Source: Ectocarpus siliculosus
Lineage: Eukaryota > Sar > Phaeophyceae > Ectocarpales > Ectocarpaceae
DNA: 64,000 bases
NCBI GenBank assembly: GCA_000310025.1
Contig: FN649749.1
Coordinates: 2,819,677-2,883,676, forward strand
Reading direction: 5' to 3'
The position numbers and the translations under genes were made by a program. Below the pieces are notes generated by a model. The model did no database searches. It was not told the origin of the DNA and worked only from the letters and a program-made list of their open reading frames with translations. Of this stretch, positions 1 through 13,900 are shown one piece after another. Every line of letters starts with the position of its first letter. Position 1 is the stretch's first letter.

Positions 1-290
1 AACCCCCTTGGCGGGGGGGGGCTCCCCCTTCATGGGACTCCCAAAATCCCCCCGGGCGTTTCGCGTTTGGTAATGGGAGACCCTGTTCCGGGGAAACCCC
101 GGCGTCCTCCTTCCCGGTTTTGTGGGGAGGGGGGGTAAAGGTTCAAAGGATTCCGGCAGCCCCGCTATGGGGTCCCCCCCCCCCCCCCCCCCTCCGCGCG
201 CTTGCTCGATTCCGCTTTCTCCCTCTCCTGCGTTGGGCAACTGAAACACCGGCAAACCAGGGCGGGGACGACGCTTTGCTGGCCGTGCGC

Positions 291-1930
291 AGAGCCGTCC
301 GTGACCTCGTTGACTGCCCCGCGGCCGTGTGCTCCGTGTGCGTGCTGCTGCGCAATAAAGAGGAGCACCCGCCCCCAGGGTACCGAGTCATCCAGAAGGT
401 CGGTGTCTTGGGCACGTTTTCCCTTCTTTTTATTTTGGCGCAAGGTCTAATATTTCTGATCAATCGTGGAATCCACCTCGAAGGTATCGAGGCACCCAGA
501 CGGTCTCTGGCGATGGTTTTTCGTGCTGTGTCGGCGGCTTGAGGTTTGTTAGTACTGATCCGGCGTTTTTGCCAAGGCACAAGGAACAGTGCACCCGCCC
601 CCAGGGTACCGAGTTTACGAGAAGGTTGGTCTTTGGCGAGTGTATTCCCCGCCATTTTTGGTGGTGGTAGGGAATGCCAGACCTCTCTGTGAGACCAACA
701 CTTACTTTTCCCACGAGATTCCCTTTTCGCTCGTGTCCCGCCAATGTCGTCTGTCGGGGAGCTAGCTTATTGTACCTTCTGGTTCTCGGCCAGCTTTTCC
801 CCGGGCCCCCCTTACCTTTCTTCTCTGGTCAATGGGTGCATGTCCAACCCCACCTGCCGGCTGTTGCCGGGACCCTGTATCTCATGTCGCCGTACCCGCT
901 CCGTGTCTTCCTGTCGGCAGGATCTCAACAGAGGCAAGTCCGGCGACGTGGTACAGCTGGGGTACCAGGTCGGCGGCGCGCTGTCCACCGTTCGCCTGCC
1001 TTTTCGTTCCATGATTTTGGACCGGTACCCGGAGCAAGACTCTCCTCTGTTTCCTTTCCCTGGGGACCAGCTTCCTATGTTCGTCTATCCCAAGGTGCGG
1101 GGGGGGGGCGTCTGTGTTTCAAAGGTCGCTCGGGTTTTGTCTGTCCTTTGAAGGCTTTTTCAGATAACAAAGATGGCATCCACGAACCATTGTTCTGCTG
1201 CTGGTTTGGTGTTGTTAACTCTGACCTTGTGGTTGTTGTTGTTGTTGTCTGGTTGTGTGGCGGTAGGTCCAATCTCTGTCGGTTTCCTTCAAAACCCACA
1301 GACATTTAACATTATTTTTCCCTTTAGACACAGTTTCTGCCGCAACTCTGGAAGTGCTCAATTTCCTTGGTGAGCGCTCGTGAGTTCATATTGTAGCGGG
1401 CCTAATTTCTTCGCGACGCAAGCTTTGGCTTTTCCCCCACCGAAACGTTGGTGGCTCTGTCCCCGGACAGGGCAGCTGAAGGAAACACGCATATGCCCGC
1501 CACGTGTCCCCGCTACGTGCATTTGAACTCGGGTGTCTGCATGGTTATTTATTTTTTTAGGCTTCCACTTTTTTCACCAATGACGTGTTGTTGCATGATT
1601 TTTTTACGCCTGTATAGCATGCTGGTATTCAACTTTGTTTGGCATCACGGAGCCATCGTGTCTTTTACCCCAATCGGAAGGCCATAGATCGCAAGGATGC
1701 CGCTCGTGTGTCCTTGCTTGCGAACAACCGCATTGCGCACATCGTTTATCGTTGGAGCTGCTCTTGGTTTTCCGGGTGTGAAACTTGCAGGGGATGCTTT
1801 TGGAGCGGCGATCAGGCCGGGACACACCCAAGTCTTCTTTCTTCAGCTTCGTCTTCACTAACGTGCACGGGTGCAGGACTTTCACGGCCTGCCTAACGTT
1901 CTACGAGCCGATGTTGCCTTCGGCGGCAAG
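291..1930 (+). CDS. uDENN exons of the DENN-MORN gene
   Basis: Three exons carry the upstream DENN lobe. The first (about 291-398, donor after AAG at 398) reads ...CVLLRNKEEHPPPGYRVIQK, the pattern of a DENN N-terminus (hydrophobic strand, acidic residues, PxGY). The second (921-1094, acceptor CGGCAG) starts DLNRGKSGDVVQ, matching the family ADLN motif, and ends with a YPEQD...PFPGDQLPMFVYPK segment typical of the strand before the conserved FP-G turn. The third (1791-1930, acceptor CTTGCAG, donor CAAG/GTGTGA) continues GMLLERR and then FFSFVFTNVHGCRTFTACL, the classic FxFxLTxxxG...YxxCLxFYE signature. Phases 0, 0 and 2 agree. The first exon is the weakest because its acceptor cannot be fixed and a second, similar copy of its 3' part lies at 586-630. 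Confidence 0.75.
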
Positions 1931-4900
1931 GTGTGAATTCGTGTGGTGCTTCCTTCTCCTCCTTTGGACTGTTTGTTGGGTTCCCTTAGTCTGCGTACCT
2001 CACACGCGGGCGTGTTTTTTTAATCGCACTGTTAGTATTGTGCCTTACTCTTGTGTGGCCTTGGCCGAATCGTCCCCAAACGAAACGTGTTACGACTGAC
2101 GCCCGGAGTAAATTGGACGACACACAGTTCTTGGTGGTGAGGGCAGCCCATACGAACACATGCCGTTTGTTTGCCATCGGTCGGAACTTCTTTAACGACA
2201 ACTATCGTTCTGACTGATGACTTTCACGCCCTATTGCTCTAGGAAAGGCTTGCAATTGGCATGTTCTACGGCCCGCTCGATAGTACCCAATGGTGTCGCT
2301 CACAACTGTTACTATCTTGTTTGGATCTTGTTTGTATCAGTAATTCAAACCACCCCGTTAGCTAGCGACTTGCCTTCTGCAGAGCACCATGTCCTTTTTT
2401 CGGTTAACGGCGGTCATATTTCAAAGCGGCATTGAGGGACGCTCTCCCGTGCGCGCCGAATACCTCCTTCGGCACAACACAGAGGAAGGTTGGAAAGGGC
2501 ATCATTGGCGGGATGTTTGCTCGGGCCGCACTGCGGTTGGATATCACCAACTTGGCTACCTGCACGCACGCGAGATCGCCAGGTCGAGTCTACGGTTATC
2601 ACTGGCGAACGCAATGAAGTCATTCCCCGGCAACGGACGTTCATCTCTCTACATCAAACACCTCGAACATACGCTTCAACCCACGGTTGTTCCATCCCCG
2701 GAAAAATCCCGTGGGTAGCGTCTTCATTCTCCTCTCGGTAACCACCTCTCGTGTGTGCGTGTGGTGATCTCTCGTGCAACCAGGCGCTTGACAAAGAAGC
2801 TTTTCTCTTGTCGCGAGTCAGAAAGTCCAGACCCAGGCGACGATGGGCCGGAGCAGGCAACCCAAGTGAGTATGGTGTCTGTGGCTTGTGTGTTGGCGCG
2901 CGGCAGGGTTGCAAAAGCATCAGAGAAAAGGTGTGTTGCTGCTGCTGCTGGTGCTGCTCCTTCTTCTGCCATCTATTGGCGGTGTTTCTCTCGCTACGGG
3001 AAGTTGTGGTCTCGCACTCTGTGGTGCTAAAATTGTTGCACACGCGATGGGGAGTGAACGTGCGAAGGCAGATGTACGGTTGCTGGGCATCTAGTCGGCA
3101 CGTTACTGGTCCTCACCACACGCCACACTGTTTTCCTTAACGCTTATCTGGCACGTCCTACTTTAGGCACCAGGACAGCCCCGACTTTGTCCTGGGTGTC
3201 GGAATTTTGAAGAGCGGGTGCTCTTTTCGCTTCAAAGTGATTGGTTTTTTTTCGGATTAGCCTTTCGCGAATGACTCGGTTATCAGATTTGGCGAACTCC
3301 CTCTCCTCTCAAGCGCGACATCGGTCGGTGTGCCCCTGATGAGGTTCCGAGTACTTCGGGCATTGCCGTCGTTTCGCGCTCGAGCACTGCTGTGCCCCCC
3401 CTGCATGGGACTGTATCGTTGCCTAGGAAATCCCCCCAGACCAAGCAAGCTCAGCACAGCTTGTGGGGGCACACACGTTGAACGACCCTCGTTCTTTGCG
3501 AGTCGTCCCGCCTTTCACCCATCACTACCTTTCAACAGGGGAGAATGAGGATGGGTCCCCACGGATCCAAGTCTTACGGGGGGGGGCTGAGCAGCCTCTC
3601 ACAGTCCTCCGGGAAAGTGCGTCAGCGATCATCCACCGGGTCGTGGTCCGGAGGGGACCTCGGTGCAGCGGCTGCCGCCGCCGCCTCCGGCTGGCCTCCG
3701 CAGGCTTTCGTGCGGGGGGCGGGGGGCGGCGTAGGCGCCGCCGCGCACATGCCGCCGTTGGTGTCGTCGACATCGACGTCATGGACGAAGCTGTCGGCGG
3801 CCACGCTAGCGTCCCAACGCTTCGGCTCTCGCGCCGACAGCCAACACCAGAGCCCCACGTCTTGGCGACAGCCGTCCGCGGCCGAAGTTTTTGGCGCCGG
3901 CGGTGCCAGGGAGACGGGCGGTTACGATGATGATGCAGCGGCGGCGGCGGCAGCGGCGACGCCAAAACGGCATACTCAACGGGAGGAAAATGAAATGTCC
4001 CCCACCGTTACGCTGTCCGCCGCGTTCCACGGCGGCAGCGGGCGCGTAGGTGGTGCTGGCGGCACATCGGGGCGCCCCGTAGATGGGCGCCGTTGGGAAG
4101 AGGGTGACGTACCGTTCCGAGATACCCTCCGGGATGTCGGGCCCGAGGGGGTGGCTTTAGGCGCAGCCAGGGAGCTGACAAAGGGGGAGGCGAAGGCAAA
4201 GGAGCAAAGCCTGGAAGGAGCCGCAAGAGGAGCAACTCCGGGGGCGGCGATTGGGACTCATGTCGTTGCTGGACCGACGGAAGGAGGGATCACCGCATCG
4301 GCATCCTCTCGTCCCAAGGCTGTCGAACCGCCGTCTGCGGCCGCTACACTGGTAGGTTGTGGCGGCGGGGTGAAAATGTACGGTCGCGATCTCGATCGCA
4401 ATGCATATTCCCCAGTCCAGCTCGGGGGAATCGCCAGACGTATTGCCGTAGAGCCGTTCACAATCCCTTTGGTTTCCTCCGTTCCATGGGTTTCGTCGCT
4501 TGGCGATTATCGGCAAGAGGCAACAACTGAGCGCCGGCACGTCCGGCCTCTCTCGACCAGCGCCTTTAGGTAGTGCCAATATTTGTAGTCGTCTTTCAAT
4601 AGTGTTCGGTGTTCGCGCTGCCTTGTTCACTCGGGCAGGGTGTCGTGAGATCTGGAGGTTGAATACGGATGGCCCCAATTAAACGATATGCCCCGGGTGT
4701 TCGCAGCCCAAACAACCCGAACACAAGTAACGCTAACCCTAGCGTAGGAATTGATTCCACCTCACGTCAATACTCACACCGCGATGTACCCCGGACCCTG
4801 CACATGCACAACCTGCCGTACCGGTCCATATCAGCCGCGTATTCAGGGTCATAGGGTGTCGGTGTCGGCGGCGGCGGCAGTAGGAAGGGGCAATAACGAC

Positions 4901-7900
4901 GGCGGCGGTGGCCGCGGTAGCAGCAACCCGACCGCCGGGTCAGACGATCTCAGCGACGAGGAGTACGACCTAATGTGCCAGAGGGAAGACCGGCCTTGCA
5001 TCTTCGCGCCCAAGACGATCTGCGTCATCTCGAGGTTCCCCATCTACGGGGTGCTCCGCCGTTTCCTTCGCCACCTGTACGCCATCAGCCTCTCGCGGTC
5101 CGACGTCCCCCTCGAGCGGTACATTTCCATGTTCGTTTCTTGCATCCCGATGCCCCCGCCAGGTGGGTTGGCCGAGTTCCGCGATGCCCTCGTCGTGCCC
5201 CTCGATTTTAGTTAAACCTACGTATCTCTGTCCGGCGAAACTTGGTCGTTGTATGGTTTGTCTTTGCTGGGGTTTGCTAAGTATTCCCGAAATTGAGCGT
5301 GTCGAGAGCTTATTTTCTTCCTTGGCACGGGCCCCGTGTCGCTTGCTTTCCTATGGAAACGAAAAAAATGTTTCGGGTTCGTGTCGTGCATCGTTCCGAT
5401 GCCTCCGCACGGGGTAGACGAATGTTTTTGTCGCTGGTACGATTTGTTGGTGACAGGATGCTTTGGTTTTCCTTTCTCTCCTGTGGACACGGGAAGTAAA
5501 ATGGTTCAGGGTTCGTGTCGTGCATCGTTCCGGTGTCTCCGCACGGGGTAGACGAGTGCTTTTGTCGCTGGTACGGCATGTTGGTGACAGGATGCTTTGG
5601 TTTTTCCTGCGTGGCCTATGCGTCGGTAGCTGTTTTTGCACCTTCCCCTAAGACGGTCGTTGATGTGTTGGTTTCATTTCAGGCCATGCGGTTTGTTGGT
5701 GGTCTTGGATTGTCCTGTGCTCCTTCCTATCTGGATTGTCGATGCCGCGCATTTCGAGGCCCCCAACGATGGGCGAGTGACGGCTGTACCGCCAAAACAA
5801 CTGCGCCACTGCGTTGGTTTTCGATTGCCATTTAGTATCCCACCGGCCCATGTGCGGACGTACAAAATGGATGGCTGACGGTTCGCTGACGGTTCAGTAC
5901 TCGACACCGCGACGAGCACAGGTGCACATGGAGCGATGACAGACCGGCGCTCCTGCTTTTTCTCGATCGCGCTCGTGGGTGTATGCTGGTGTGCATGTGT
6001 GTATACGTGTGCGGATAGTACTGCCCACGCTAACCGGCTGACCATTGCTTGGTGCGGAACAATAACATGTTGTGTGTTTGTGCGCGCAGGTGGGTGTCCG
6101 TTTCATGTGTACCTCGAGCACCTCGAGAACCAAGACCCTCGACGGTCGCGCCTGAAGCCTCTCTCCCTGCAGATGCCGCCGGCCGCCTGGCTTCCGCTGA
6201 TGGACATCGACTTCGCGGCGCCCTTCCGGTGCCTGTCGGTGCAGTCTGTGCTCACCGTGTTCGCGCTAATGCTTCAGGTGAGACAAGAAATATATTTACG
6301 GGGATACGTAGTCATATGTGTCGTCGTCGTTCTTTGAGAGATGGAAACCGCATACTGCTGTGCCAGGCGCGATGAAGAACAAAAACGGGGTGTGTTCTTC
6401 AGATTATTGAAGGGTTGTGTTTCCATAATTCATGTGTGGGTACGGATGTTTGTGTTGAATTCTCGGTTGTGACTGGCGCTTGCCGTTCTTGCGGGCATGC
6501 CTGAGGTGAAAAAAAAAAGAGGTACGTTGCTCGCTACCGTATGCTGTCTGTCGACTGCGGTCTTTCTTGACGGTCGCCCCGCTGGATGCACGTGTAGGAT
6601 TTGTCTCTGCGTAGTTCCCTGACGGGCAGTTGTACCAGTTACGTGTTATTCTCGGATATAAGGGTGGCGGTGAATAGGCGAACAGCATGTGTAGTGTGAC
6701 GGGCCAATGGAGGGAGAGCTCCGTGCTTACTGTCTTTTTGTGTCGTCCCGAAGGTCTTGCCCGACGTAGCAAACCCTAACAAGGTGTCATCTATGCGAGC
6801 GAGTCTAACGACTTATGCGCTTTGTCCGCCACAAACGAAGTGTTTTTACTCTAACCTGTCTCTTTGTCCCCCTCGATCCAATTACCATTCGTGGGTCTTC
6901 TCGTTAAATGGTTCTTGACTATTGTGCAGGAGGCGAAGATTCTGTTTCTGTCGAGCAGGGCCGAGCTCCTAACCCAAGTGATGGAGGTAAGGGGCTCGAC
7001 TCGCCACGCCTTTCAGACCGGCAAGGGCCGCCCGAGATATCGTAGGTGACGAAACGATATCACAGCCGCTGGACCGATTTTTCAAACATCGATTACATAC
7101 TCCGAGACAAGTCGAGTGTGCAAATCAAAAAGCTCTCGACGAGACCCGCTCAACGCCGCCATTTTTGCCGCCGCCACTCGTTCTACTTGGAGTAATCGAG
7201 CTTTGAAAATCGGACCATCATGTGTAATATCTTCTGTCGCGGATGGTAATCGTGTTTCTTGTTTTGTCACCCCGACGCTTTTGGTTATCGTTTCGAAGGC
7301 GCGGCACTCCTACAACCCCTCTTGGGTTAAACCCCTCTTGGGTTGTTGCGTCTGGAAAAATTCGCGCCAGTCTGTCACGTGCAATTCTTTCTCTGCTGAG
7401 ACACGCTGTCTCTTTTTGCTCTGTCCCCGCGGTGGCTTTGCTGATGGCGCTGATCAAACGTTGAGGGTATAACATACCATGATCTATCTGGTATACCATT
7501 ATCTATCTGGTCGCCACCCCCCACGGTAACGCCTGCGCTTCAGGTCTGCTTCTTGGGGCTGACAGCACATACCCAACCATGCATGTCTCGTTTTTTGTTT
7601 CAAAGGCCCTCCGGAGCCTGTTGTTTCCCATGGAGTGGCAATCGGTCTACGTCCCGCAGCTGCCGTACGCCCTGGCGGGGTACTTGGAGTGCCCCGGCGG
7701 TTTCATGATCGGCATGCGGCTCACCAAGGGGGAGCTGGAGCGAGGGACGGGAGGAACGGCCACCGTCGTGAGGGACCTTGGCCTCGAAGGGTGAGCTCGA
7801 ACGGTCCCGCAAGAGGAGGAGGATGGCTTGTTTGGTTGGTGGGTAGCGTCAGCCTCTTGGTTCGCGGATAGCGAGGTGTTTTTGGTATGCGTTTTGCATG

Positions 7901-10900
7901 CGTTTTGCATGCGGTGCGCCGTGGAGGTGCTGCGAGGCAGTGCTGTTCCGTTCTTTGATGTTACAAAACGGATTGTGCACCGAAGACCGCGCTGGTCTAA
8001 ACGTTTGCGCATTTGCGGTGAAACTTTTCTACGCGTGCGAAATTCGAAGGGGGTCCCATGCTTGCATTAGGATCGTGTTGTACAATGCCAGCCGCTCACC
8101 TGCCTGTTCATGCTTGCAACCCTCTCCATCCGTCTTCTTCGAAGTGTGGCCAACGCTGTAAATCTGGATGCCGGTGAGGTCCTTCTTCACTCTGGTCACC
8201 TGGCTGACTCGGTAGCGGCGCCCGAGGGTAACGCGCAGCAGGTGATATTCCTCTGGAATCTAGTCAATATCTACCCGTAGTAGGTTCGTTTGCCTCGCCG
8301 TACTTCTTTCCCACCTTTTAAGGCCGTCCAGGCATGCTACTCTTGGTGTCGCCCTCGACCAACCTGCGGCGGACAGATCGTCTGATCCAGAGCCACACAT
8401 GACAAGTGTGATACTCCCCAAGATCTTACGGCTGCCCCCTTCCAACAGTCTTCGCACTTGGTATCTGCTGCAGGGCCTGTCCATGTCGCCGTGGCTAGGT
8501 GTTCGTGAACGACAATAAAACTTTGTGGTTTCAGAGAGCCTGGGGCATGGACCGATCATCTTCTGGTGGCAAACAAGCACATCTGCTTGCGCGAGATGAC
8601 CACGAAGAGTGCATTTTTTTTGCCTTGGCGTTAAAAACCGTTCCGGTCTCCGCTTAGTACCTTCTGGCGTCCGTATCGGTCCAACTGAACTCGGACGCCT
8701 TCCGTGATGACTAACCAACTACGTACCCGAAAAGAGACACGCTTCCATTATACAACAACGACACGGAAGGAAAGAACGAGAAAATTCTATTTTCCCGTGT
8801 TGCGGCTTTCAGTCGTCGTTCCGTCCAGAAAAGCGAACCCTCGCTCATTCTCAGTTATTTTCGTTTTTCGTCCATGAAAAGAGCGTGTGAGGTCATGCGT
8901 ACTGCTCTGTGTCCCCGTTCCAATGCCGCAGGCCTCCACAGGTAGCCAGAGAGACTCCGCTCGAGGCCACCAATCACCATCCGCCAGCGGCGGCGGCAGC
9001 TCGCGGCGAAGCCGAAACAGCAGCCAGAGCTCTTCGGGGTCGTCCACGCTGCGGCAAGCGCTCGACGGCATGTGCGGCTGCGGCGGGAAATCACTCAACG
9101 GCGCGGACAGCAGCCGCTACGGCAGCGGCCGCAACGCGGATGGTCTGCAGGGGGGCTCCTTCATCGCGAAGGACGAGGAGACCGCCACCCCGTGGCTCCC
9201 CGCGCTTCTCCGCGAGGACCTGGCGGCGCGGCTAGAGCGGGAGCTCTTCAGCGAGGCCGCCGGCGTGCGCGTCGGGGTGGAGGAGGAGCTCGACCAGTAC
9301 GAGAGCGCGTTCGAATTCGCGCCTGCGCCGGACAGGTGGTGACGGGGGCGGGCATCGCGTGTGCTCCCACCGAAATTTGTCCCGTGCGCAGCTGGTCCAG
9401 CACGCAGACGTTGTTGTTGTGGTTGTTGCTGTCCACTCCCGCATTTGTCGTGGGCTGCTCTCGGTTGCAGCAAGCAGTGGATATGTATGCCCTGCCAACC
9501 GATATCTCGACCCGTCTTCATACCTCGTTGCTTGTTCGATAAAGCGTGCAGAAAATGCACGATCAAACCGTTCGCTTTTGTGCTTGCTTTGACTGCGGAA
9601 GCTTTGTGGGTGTAGCAGACAACGTTGAGCTGCGCGCTTGGGCTTCCTGATTAATGCAGTGCGAGGGATTGCATGTATAGTTCAATGCCTACCATGTAAT
9701 TCCTGGAACCCAGCAGTGTGGCAAGCACTCTCTGATACGGGTATTTCGGTCTGCCCCCCTTCCGTGCTATGGTACACACCGCGGGGCCAGTTTGAAGCTT
9801 ATCTCGTAACATTAACTCTCCGGTTTTTTCCGCCGTTCCTTGATCATCCCCGCTCGACTTCGCAGAACGGACTCCTTCGTGCCGCACTTTAGCAGCGAGC
9901 GGATTCAAATGGTTGATGCCAGAGGGGACCGGCTAGGCACAGCCGGAGATCCAGCACCAAAGAGGTGTGCGTTTGTTGCTGCTTTTTATTTTTAATGTTG
10001 TTGTTGTTGTTGTTGTGACAATGCAAGTGGTTTTGGTGGTTTTGATAACTTGGATGTGTTTTGGAACGAGCGCTTCTCTCGAGAGGACAGCACCCAAGCT
10101 GTCGCAACAGGTCTGCCCTCCACACGTCATAGTCGGCACGTTTTTGTAGGAAGAGTGAACAAAGTAAGAAGATGTTTGAGGTTCGGGAACGTGGATATCA
10201 AGACGAACGCCCGACCGGACGAATGGTGCCTTGCGTGACCTGCGAGACACATGCGAACTCGTTCGCGCATACATAGCGCCGAAGCTCATCATTCCATCGA
10301 CGCCGGGAACCGCAGTCAAGTTTGCCCGAGCGCGACACCAATCAACAGATAGCCCAAACGCGACAACAACCAAAAGTTACCCCTACGGCGGCACCAATCA
10401 GCGGCATCGACTGTGATAGCCCCTCCGTGACCGGCCGCGTTTGTGATGACCGACGATGGCGCCCTCCTGTTCCGCTGCTTCTCTGCGCCGCAGGCATCAC
10501 GGCGGTAGCGCTACCACCTCTTCCGCGGACGACAGCTTCGATACGGCCTCGGTTGTGCGGGACTGCTTCTTGTGCTGCATGTCGGAGCTTCTGGGCGGGA
10601 TCTGCGGGTCCCTCCGTCAGTCCGAGGCCAGACGCTCGAGACGTAGCCTGCGGTGAGAGGTTACCTACCACGGTGGTTTTGGCGTCGTACCCTCGTAGTT
10701 GCGAGGATTTTGTCCTGTCGTTGTTGGTGGTGGTGTTGCTGGAAGATACTGTTGGTCTCTACTGCAACCGACCTTGGACTTTACTCTGGTATCCTGGTCC
10801 AACGGGTGAGAGACGACGGCCGTCCTCGCTGACTCTGAAGGGTCTCAACACAGAGGCAACGTGTTGGATAAGATGCGCCGAACTAGAAAAAATGAAAGGG

Positions 10901-13900
10901 GTGTACTCGACTTTTGTGGTGCTGTTGATGTTCCCGCCCAGTTGCCCACAAATTGACCCTGTTGGGGCCTAGCTGAAGGCACGGACGGGAGGATGCGCGC
11001 AATTGAAAGTGCTTTGTTTTCTCTTAGCGTTGGAGAGTATCTCCGGGGGAAACGTGCCCCTCCATGTGCCTCAAGCCGCGGCATTTGTGTATTTCGCTCA
11101 GAGCCCCTTAGCAGACGAGGCAACACAGCAGCAGCTGATGCAATGCATGATGTTCTTATAATGTTCCTCCATCACCCTTGCGTCGCAGGACGAAACCGCT
11201 TGACGAGCTGTTCAACATGAGCCGCTTCCTTGAAGGAATGGACGCGTCGCACGGAGCCCGGCCGTTTCTCCAGAGGCTAACGTCGACACAGGTTCGCAGT
11301 TCTCTCTCTCTCTCTTCTCTCGCTATTGTCCTGTCAAAAAAACAAAAATTGCGAAGGTTGTGTGACCACGGAATGCCTCCGCGTCAGCTCTACCGGTACG
11401 GAGGTAGAGGTATTGAGCAGAGACTGACACGTTTTTTTTTTACGTGAAGACCACAACAAGACAATGACTCCTGACCAGGCCTGTGTCTGCGGTGCCTTAG
11501 TGCAATAGGGTGCCAGTATTTTGTGTGGACGCACCGGTCGGGATCGTGCTGGAGGACCCCTCCACGCCTTGAATTGCCACTGAGAGAGACGGTTTCCAAC
11601 GCTCGTGTCCCTCATCGATGTGTCAAATCGAGCTTCTGATTACTCGTTGCGTGTGAGAATATCGAAACGCCCCCTTCCGGGTAAACCGTGAAAGTCCTAC
11701 CCAATTCCACCGTATTTCCGCAGATAGCTTTGTGTGCAGGGCCTGGGAGGCGTGTTGGGGGTTTCCCATGGGCCCATAACGGCGTGTCTTGGGTCCTGGA
11801 CTGTCATGTTTTTTTTCCGACGAGACATATTCTTGCCGGAGTGAGGGGTGATGTTTCAAGCGAGTAGAAAACAACAGTGATAGGCGGAAAGGTTGCCGAA
11901 AACGTATGTGTTTTACCCAGATCCAATCGCAGGTTCTAGTCGACTGGGCCTCTGACGTATTCCATCCACCCCAAAGACACGTATGTATGCCTACGTACGC
12001 CGGCAGCCAAAGTTGCCGTGTTCGTGTTGTATGGGCCACGCGTCGTTCTCAAGCATCGTCCGGCTGTCCACAAAATCCAGATGTTCTGGGTGATGGTGCA
12101 GCAGTGGATAGGGAGATCGTCCTCGCCAACCGACTGCCGTCTGCTCTTCTTCGAGGAGTGCGCCATTGCCGTCAAGAACAGGCTAGCCGGGGCGGTTGTG
12201 CCGTGGAAAGACAGCGGCGGCGGCTCCTCGGTCGAAGGCGGCGGCGACTGTGACGACGATGACGATGACGATGACGGCTCGGCTGGAAGAAGGAGGCGGC
12301 GGTCAGTGGGTGCCGTTGTTGGTGTTGCGCTGCAGCGCAGGTGTAGCGCGGGCTGTGCGTTCAATGTAGGAGCACACGGAAATCGCAAGCACGGGCAAGA
12401 AAGAGGGCGTGGAAGCTAGCGCATGCAAGCGTTGTGGTTGGTGGTGATGCTCATGGGGTTTGTCCTCATATTTGCTGGTAATCATGGTGGTGTTGTTTCT
12501 CCAAAATAGAGCATCTGATAAAAGCCAGCCTGTAGTATGGTCTGCTGGAGCCCCGGCAAACGTTGGCGCCATACTCGGTTGATGGGTTCGCGGAATCAAC
12601 ATGGAAACATTCGCTTTTGTCGACGGCGGCATGTGACCCGCGCCCGTCCCTGCCAATGATCGTCGTGTGTTGATGACCGGTCGACCGCGCAGGTGCGACG
12701 AAGGGTTCATCCCGCTGGTAGACGAGGTGCGGCTGAAGCGCCCCGACCTGTATGGGCTGAGTTCGTACAATCTATACGGGTCTGCGCGGCTGGAGGGGTC
12801 CAGGTCAACGCCGCTCGCGACGCCGGTGTCAGGACGGAGGCGGCGGAGTGCCCCTTGGGAGGTGAGGGAGGGGCGGTGGTTGCTTTTGGGCGTTGGTATC
12901 GGTGTCGATGTTGATGTAGAGTGTCGTTTTAGTTGCTGTTTCTTTTGGTGACGGTGGTGGTTCAATTGTGGGCGTAGATGTCGGTGTCGGTGATGATGTA
13001 CAGTTTTGTCGTCAAGGTGGCGGTGGAATGCTGGTATGGATGTCGGTGTTGTTTACAATTTGCGTGGGTCTTTTCTTCGTTTGTGCTATTAATAGCGAGG
13101 TTTGTGCTATTTCGCGATACCACCGCGGCTACCCCACGCACCACCGCCGACAAGACGTCGCCAGAGTGTGGTATGGAAGCCTTTCAGAGGTAGTGTTGGA
13201 CAAGATGCTCCTCCTACATCCGTGCTTATGTTGCTTCGAATGCGGTGCTAGCTGTCGACTCGCCGCCTGTCGGATGAAAATCAGATTACTTGCACCGGTT
13301 TACCGCTTTTGTCGCAAAGCAGTCCGATTTGTTCGTTGTTGTTATTCTCGTGGGTCTTGATGAGCCATCTGACTAACAAGCCCGCTTGTCTCCCGAAACC
13401 CTGCCAAAAATCGTGCCTGCTCAACTTCGGCACCAGCCTTCTCCTCAGACAAGAGCACCGGCAGCTGCACCAACAGCATCAGCAGCAGCGGCAGCGGCAG
13501 CAGCAGGGGATAACTCTTGCACCCCTCAGGGAAAGGGTGGTGGCAACAGCGGTGCCGGCGGGAGTTGGGATGGTTTCTGCGAGGTTTGCACGGGCCCGCC
13601 GGTCATCATCCCGGGTCCTACCGCCCAAGGGATTCCCAACGAGGGGGAGCATCCTTCCTTCGGGTGGGCTACTGTTCATTGCTGATGTGCAGACGATGTT
13701 TTTTTCTGTTGTTGTCTTGTTTTCCATCTCGTCGTCGATTGTGGAACGTACCTGGTCCCCCGCGGGTCGTCGAGACGAATTTGGGAGAACGAATGTACGA
13801 GGCGTTTTTTTTTTGTGCGCCCTGATAAAACCGCGCCGATGCGCGTGTCTTCGATCGATGCGACTGCCACGTTTTGGAGCACGGGGTACGGTGGTGACTG

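Noticed and set aside
143-655. 170-codon minus-strand frame across the first DENN exon
   Set aside because: Shadow of the plus-strand coding and duplicated sequence; no domain, and it conflicts with the uDENN motifs on the plus strand.
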